A DNA stretch of 64,000 bases from Azadirachta indica (Eukaryota > Streptophyta > Magnoliopsida > Sapindales > Meliaceae): assembly GCA_022749755.1 (NCBI GenBank), contig CM040449.1, positions 12,558,363-12,622,362 on the forward strand, given 5' to 3'. Position numbers and translations under genes: made by a program. Of the stretch, positions 60,700 through 64,000 are shown piece after piece. The notes beneath the pieces were generated by a model. That model was not told the DNA's origin. It saw nothing but the letters and a program-made list of their open reading frames with translations, and made no database searches. Numbering within the stretch: position 1 is the stretch's first letter; every line of letters starts with the position of its first letter.

Positions 60700-61440
60700 A
60701 ATTTTTTATATGGGTCAAGTGGTTGGCTACTACATGTAACGTTTGAGATTGATAATTATTCTATTCATAGACACGTTTGATATTCTCTAATTGGGTTGGA
60801 TCACTATTAGACCTATTGTCAGCTACTTAAATGGACTTATTGGAATAGAGATCCTAAATTTTGAATAGTAATGAGTTCTAAAGGTGAATGTTTAGATTGA
60901 ATAGATCCATATGCTTTGGTTTCCTATCTATGTAAATTGGAAGTTCTTACATTAATATATGAGCTAAGAAATGGATAAGGAGGGTTTGGATTAAACTTAT
61001 CTAAATTTATCTCAAACCATTTAAAAAATGGAATATTAGTCTTATATTGATTCATTTCTTTATACCAACAATTCCTAATATGGGCTTAATCATCTAAATC
61101 CATTATACTAAGGAACCATACTTTTTTATCTTTATTTTGTTTTGATCCAAAGTTTTTTCTAAGAAATTCTTTATCTATTTCCCAATTTTCTTTTTCTATA
61201 ACATTAATAGATTGAAAATCTGATAAAGTTGGGGAATCTGGCCTATGATTTGGTTCAGTTACGGTTTCTGTTACTGGATTTGAATACTTGACAGAGCCTT
61301 AGATTGAATATCTATTTTTTAATTTATTCTAAAAATACTGGAAATTGGAAAAGATGATCTAGAATCCTATAAATCTGAATAAATAGAGGTTCGTCGAAGG
61401 AGATTATAAAATTAGTTTTATTTTTTAGACAATAAATTCA
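60700..61440 (-). pseudogene. Copy C displaced capsid block
   Basis: Corresponds to copy A 47250-47940 and copy B 57215-57920 (WYKEMNQYKTNIPFFKWF-type segment near 61060). It lies after RNase H instead of before the protease, so it is out of native order. Degraded by stops. Confidence 0.7.
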
Positions 61441-61899
61441 ATTAATTAGTATTTCTTATTTGAAAAGGTTTTTTTTTTTGTTCATAAATTGCTAACATCA
61501 ATTCTATTGCTTATATTACAATATTATGTGGACAAATTTATTGATTTCTCATAAATATTTGAAAAAAATTAATTTTTTCCCATTATCAAAACATCATAAA
61601 AAAACCTTTCTTAATATTGATCAAAATTGTATTCCAAAAGATGTCTGATATTTTTGAAGTTTGTTTTATGTATAATTTTACAATTGCATATTATATAATT
61701 TTTACAAAGCCTATTTAAACAAGTTACTCAAGCATCTAGCTAATAGTGTATAATTTTACAAAAATTATAGCTATAGTACCCTAGATATATAAATTCATCT
61801 TGAGTAGTCATTGCATAATCTAAAAGCTTCATAATTTTCTTTAAGGACATTTTGGGTAAATTTTATTTATATCTATTTTTTTTAAGGAATGCTCTGGTA

Positions 61900-63300
61900 A
61901 GATAGGCTGGAAAAGAGTTATTCTCTCCCTTTATATAAGCGATTGAAACATCAAAATTTGCTAAAATTACTTGTCATCTTGCAAAAATTTGTTTAGAAAC
62001 CAAATTTTTAACATTTGTTTCTAAAACATCTTTCGTAGATTTGCAATTAACTCTTACTAAAAATTATTTATTGAATAAATCATCTTGAAATTTCATAATA
62101 CAAAGAACAATTGATAAAATTTTTTTTCAATAGTTGAATAATTTTCCTAAGTATCATTCCATAAACTCGAATAAAATCTAACTATTGGTTCACTAGAAGA
62201 ATCTCCTAATTTTTGTTTAAAAATGCCACTTTAACCTATGTCTGATGTATTGGTTTCTACTGTAAGACTTGCTAAAGGATTTGGAATAACTAGAAAAGGA
62301 AGATCCTTTAGCTTTTGTTTAAAGATTTGGACTATTTTGGTATGTTCATTAGACCATGCAGGAGGATTTTTAGATAACCTATTATATAAGGGTTTGCATG
62401 ATTGTCTAAAATTTAAGAAAAAATCAGCTACATAATTCAAAGATCCTAAAAATCTTTATAATTCAACACAATTTTTTATCTCATCTGGAAAATGTCATGC
62501 AAATTATATGGTTCGACTAATGGGTTGAATAGTATTCCTATAAATCTCGTGACTAAGGAATTTAATTCTACTTTGGAATAACTTGAACTTAGTTGTTAAT
62601 ACTGCAAGTCCATTATTTTTTATTATTTGTAAGAAAATTTCTAAGTGTCTAAAATGTTGATCTATTGATTGATAAAAAACTAACACGTCATCTATGTATA
62701 CTATTGTGAAATGAGTATATAAGGTAAAAATGTCATTCATAATATTTTAGAATTCATTAGAGGCATTTTTTGAGTCCGAAAGGCATTACATTCTATTCAT
62801 AATATCCAAATAGAGTAGTAAAGGCAGTTTTATACCTATCTTCCTCAGCTATTTGAACTTGCCAAAATCTTAATTTGATATTGAATTTAATAAATATGCA
62901 TGCACTAAGAAGTCTATTGAGTAAATCTCACTTATTGGGTATTGGGTATCTAATTCATTGGAATACTTTGTTTAAAGGTTTATAATTAATTACTAACATA
63001 AGAACATCACATTCTATTTCCGAATTTTTATTGACATAAAATACACTACAATTCTAAGGTGACTTGGATTTCTTAATAAGTCTTTTGATTAAAAGATCAC
63101 TAATTTCTTTCTTACAGTATTCTAGAAGTTCATTATTGATTTAAATAGGTTGTGCTTTAATGGAAATATTTTTCTCACTAAAGTCCTTTTTATAGGGTAC
63201 GTGGAAAAATATGTGCTTTTCCTATTCCAAAAGGCATTGGGTAAATCAGAGGAGACATCTTTTACTAAAGTTGATTGATATTGTTGAATCCGTGATTGAA
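61900..63300 (-). pseudogene. Copy C reverse transcriptase / RNase H remnant
   Basis: RT blocks readable in pieces: ECDVLMLVINYKPLNK (about 63000), VQIAEEDRYKTAF (about 62850), VMPFGLK, FTIVYIDDVLVFYQSIDQHF (about 62700), LNYVADFFLNFRQSCKPLYNRL and PFLVIPNPLASLTVETN. The YIDD box is intact, but stops and frame changes surround it. Of the three copies this keeps the best N-terminal RT. Confidence 0.85.
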
Positions 63301-63565
63301 TAATAGGGGAATCTAACTATTTTGTTATTTTTCCATGCATAATTTTTTTTGTAAAAATTGCATATGCATGTGTTTGTGGGCAATAATGCAAATTTGACTT
63401 TGTATGAATTTTGTTGGAATAAGTGGATATCCTTTTGATTAATGGGAAATAAAATTCGAAAAGTAATTTACTTTCCTAAAACACATGTATAAATAATATG
63501 AGTATTTACAGAAAAAAGATATATTTGAGCAAGAAAAAGTGTTTCCAAAATAATATTTTATGTAA

Positions 63566-64000
63566 TATTTTTTACTAAAATAATGGAATTTTTTAAATAA
63601 TAATTTTAATTGTAAATTTTTACTTTTGATAATTTATACCTAACATTATTATTGTAATAATGTAATTACATTATTATGATAAAATTTATAGCAAACTTTG
63701 TCCCATAATTATTTGTTGTTTTTTCAATTTAATAAATGAGTTGTCTCATTTAATTCTCCTTGTTGTACAAATATTCAAAATCTAAATCCAATGGAGTAAA
63801 TGATAATATATATATATGAGTACCGAGTAACAGTCCTTCAATTTTACACAATTTACAAATAGTTAGATTTAAATACTTTTAATAATTAAGATTAAAAATT
63901 TAATAATAAAACATAATTAATATATCAGTAAAGTTAAAAAATTATTAATTCTTCAAAATATTTGTGTGTAAAATTCATTAAATTGTTAAATTTTTACAAT
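63566..64000. other. AT-rich right edge, no gene seen
   Basis: Low-complexity AT-rich DNA with a short TA run near 63809. No viral or host coding similarity recognised. Confidence 0.5.

Larger units (their letters stand above)
60355..63565 (-). mobile_element. Endogenous caulimovirid, copy C (fragmentary)
   Basis: Read leftward: end of protease (about 63565-63480), RT (63200-62500) with YIDDVLVF intact, RNase H (62450-61900), and the beginning of the second ORF (to about 61780). Then comes about 340 bp of non-viral DNA, a displaced capsid block (61440-60700), and the 3' tail (60600-60355), which closely matches the tails of copies A and B. The order capsid-after-RNase H cannot be native, so the copy has been rearranged. 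All parts contain stops. Confidence 0.82.

Noticed and set aside
46416..63565. LTR retrotransposon (Ty3 type) explanation for the RT-containing region
   Set aside because: There is a 30K movement-protein domain and a second ORF, and no integrase or paired LTRs. The order of domains is pararetroviral.
1..64000. CRISPR arrays, operons, bacterial-type ribosome-binding sites
   Set aside because: The window is plant nuclear DNA with introns and plant transposons. No regularly spaced repeat array was seen.

Overview
The window reads as nuclear DNA of a eudicot plant. It is AT-rich, genes have many GT-AG introns, and several families are plant-specific: a UGT with a PSPG box, a neprosin-type protein, a PORR-domain RNA-binding protein and an endogenous caulimovirid. 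I cannot name the species.

Genes, left to right. A UGT72-type glycosyltransferase pseudogene on the + strand (517-1948). An apparently intact seven-exon neprosin-family gene on the + strand (5274-7312), with substitutions at the expected catalytic glutamates. A twelve-exon eIF5B gene on the - strand (8749-16649), 1357 aa by my splice model, with a 5'UTR intron and a site II/telo-box promoter. A four-exon QCR6 gene (complex III hinge protein) on the - strand (29455-31552) whose ATG is split by an intron. A single-coding-exon PORR gene on the - strand (35801-37033). A seven-exon MINDY-3-like deubiquitinase gene on the - strand (38914-44746) with an EF-hand and a UIM-like N-terminus. These look like unrelated housekeeping genes, not a functional cluster.

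Mobile DNA. 17258-23479 is a complete Mutator-like element (6222 bp) with about 70-bp terminal inverted repeats and a 9-bp target duplication (8/9). It carries a dead MuDR-type transposase on - and a dead Ulp1-like (C48) SUMO-protease gene on +, so it is a Kaonashi/CUMULE-type MULE. It lies about 60 bp upstream of the eIF5B promoter motifs. 24975-28236 is a PIF/Harbinger element with TAA flanks and a dead DDE transposase. Three copies of an AT-rich MITE-like repeat lie at 7940, 23620 and 45536. Other short repeats are listed individually.

The last 18 kb (46.4-63.6 kb) is a cluster of three decayed endogenous caulimovirid (plant pararetrovirus) copies. Copies A (+) and B (-) meet tail to tail around a 13-bp spacer at 53431-53443, forming an imperfect inverted repeat with arms of about 5.7-7 kb. 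Copy B has an internal inverted block and a lost RT aspartate. Copy C is fragmentary. Copy B retains a recognisable tRNA-Met-type primer-binding site. No host gene was found in this part. Nothing here looks like an active novel system. The most notable structures are the Ulp1-bearing MULE abutting the eIF5B promoter and the viral inverted repeat.
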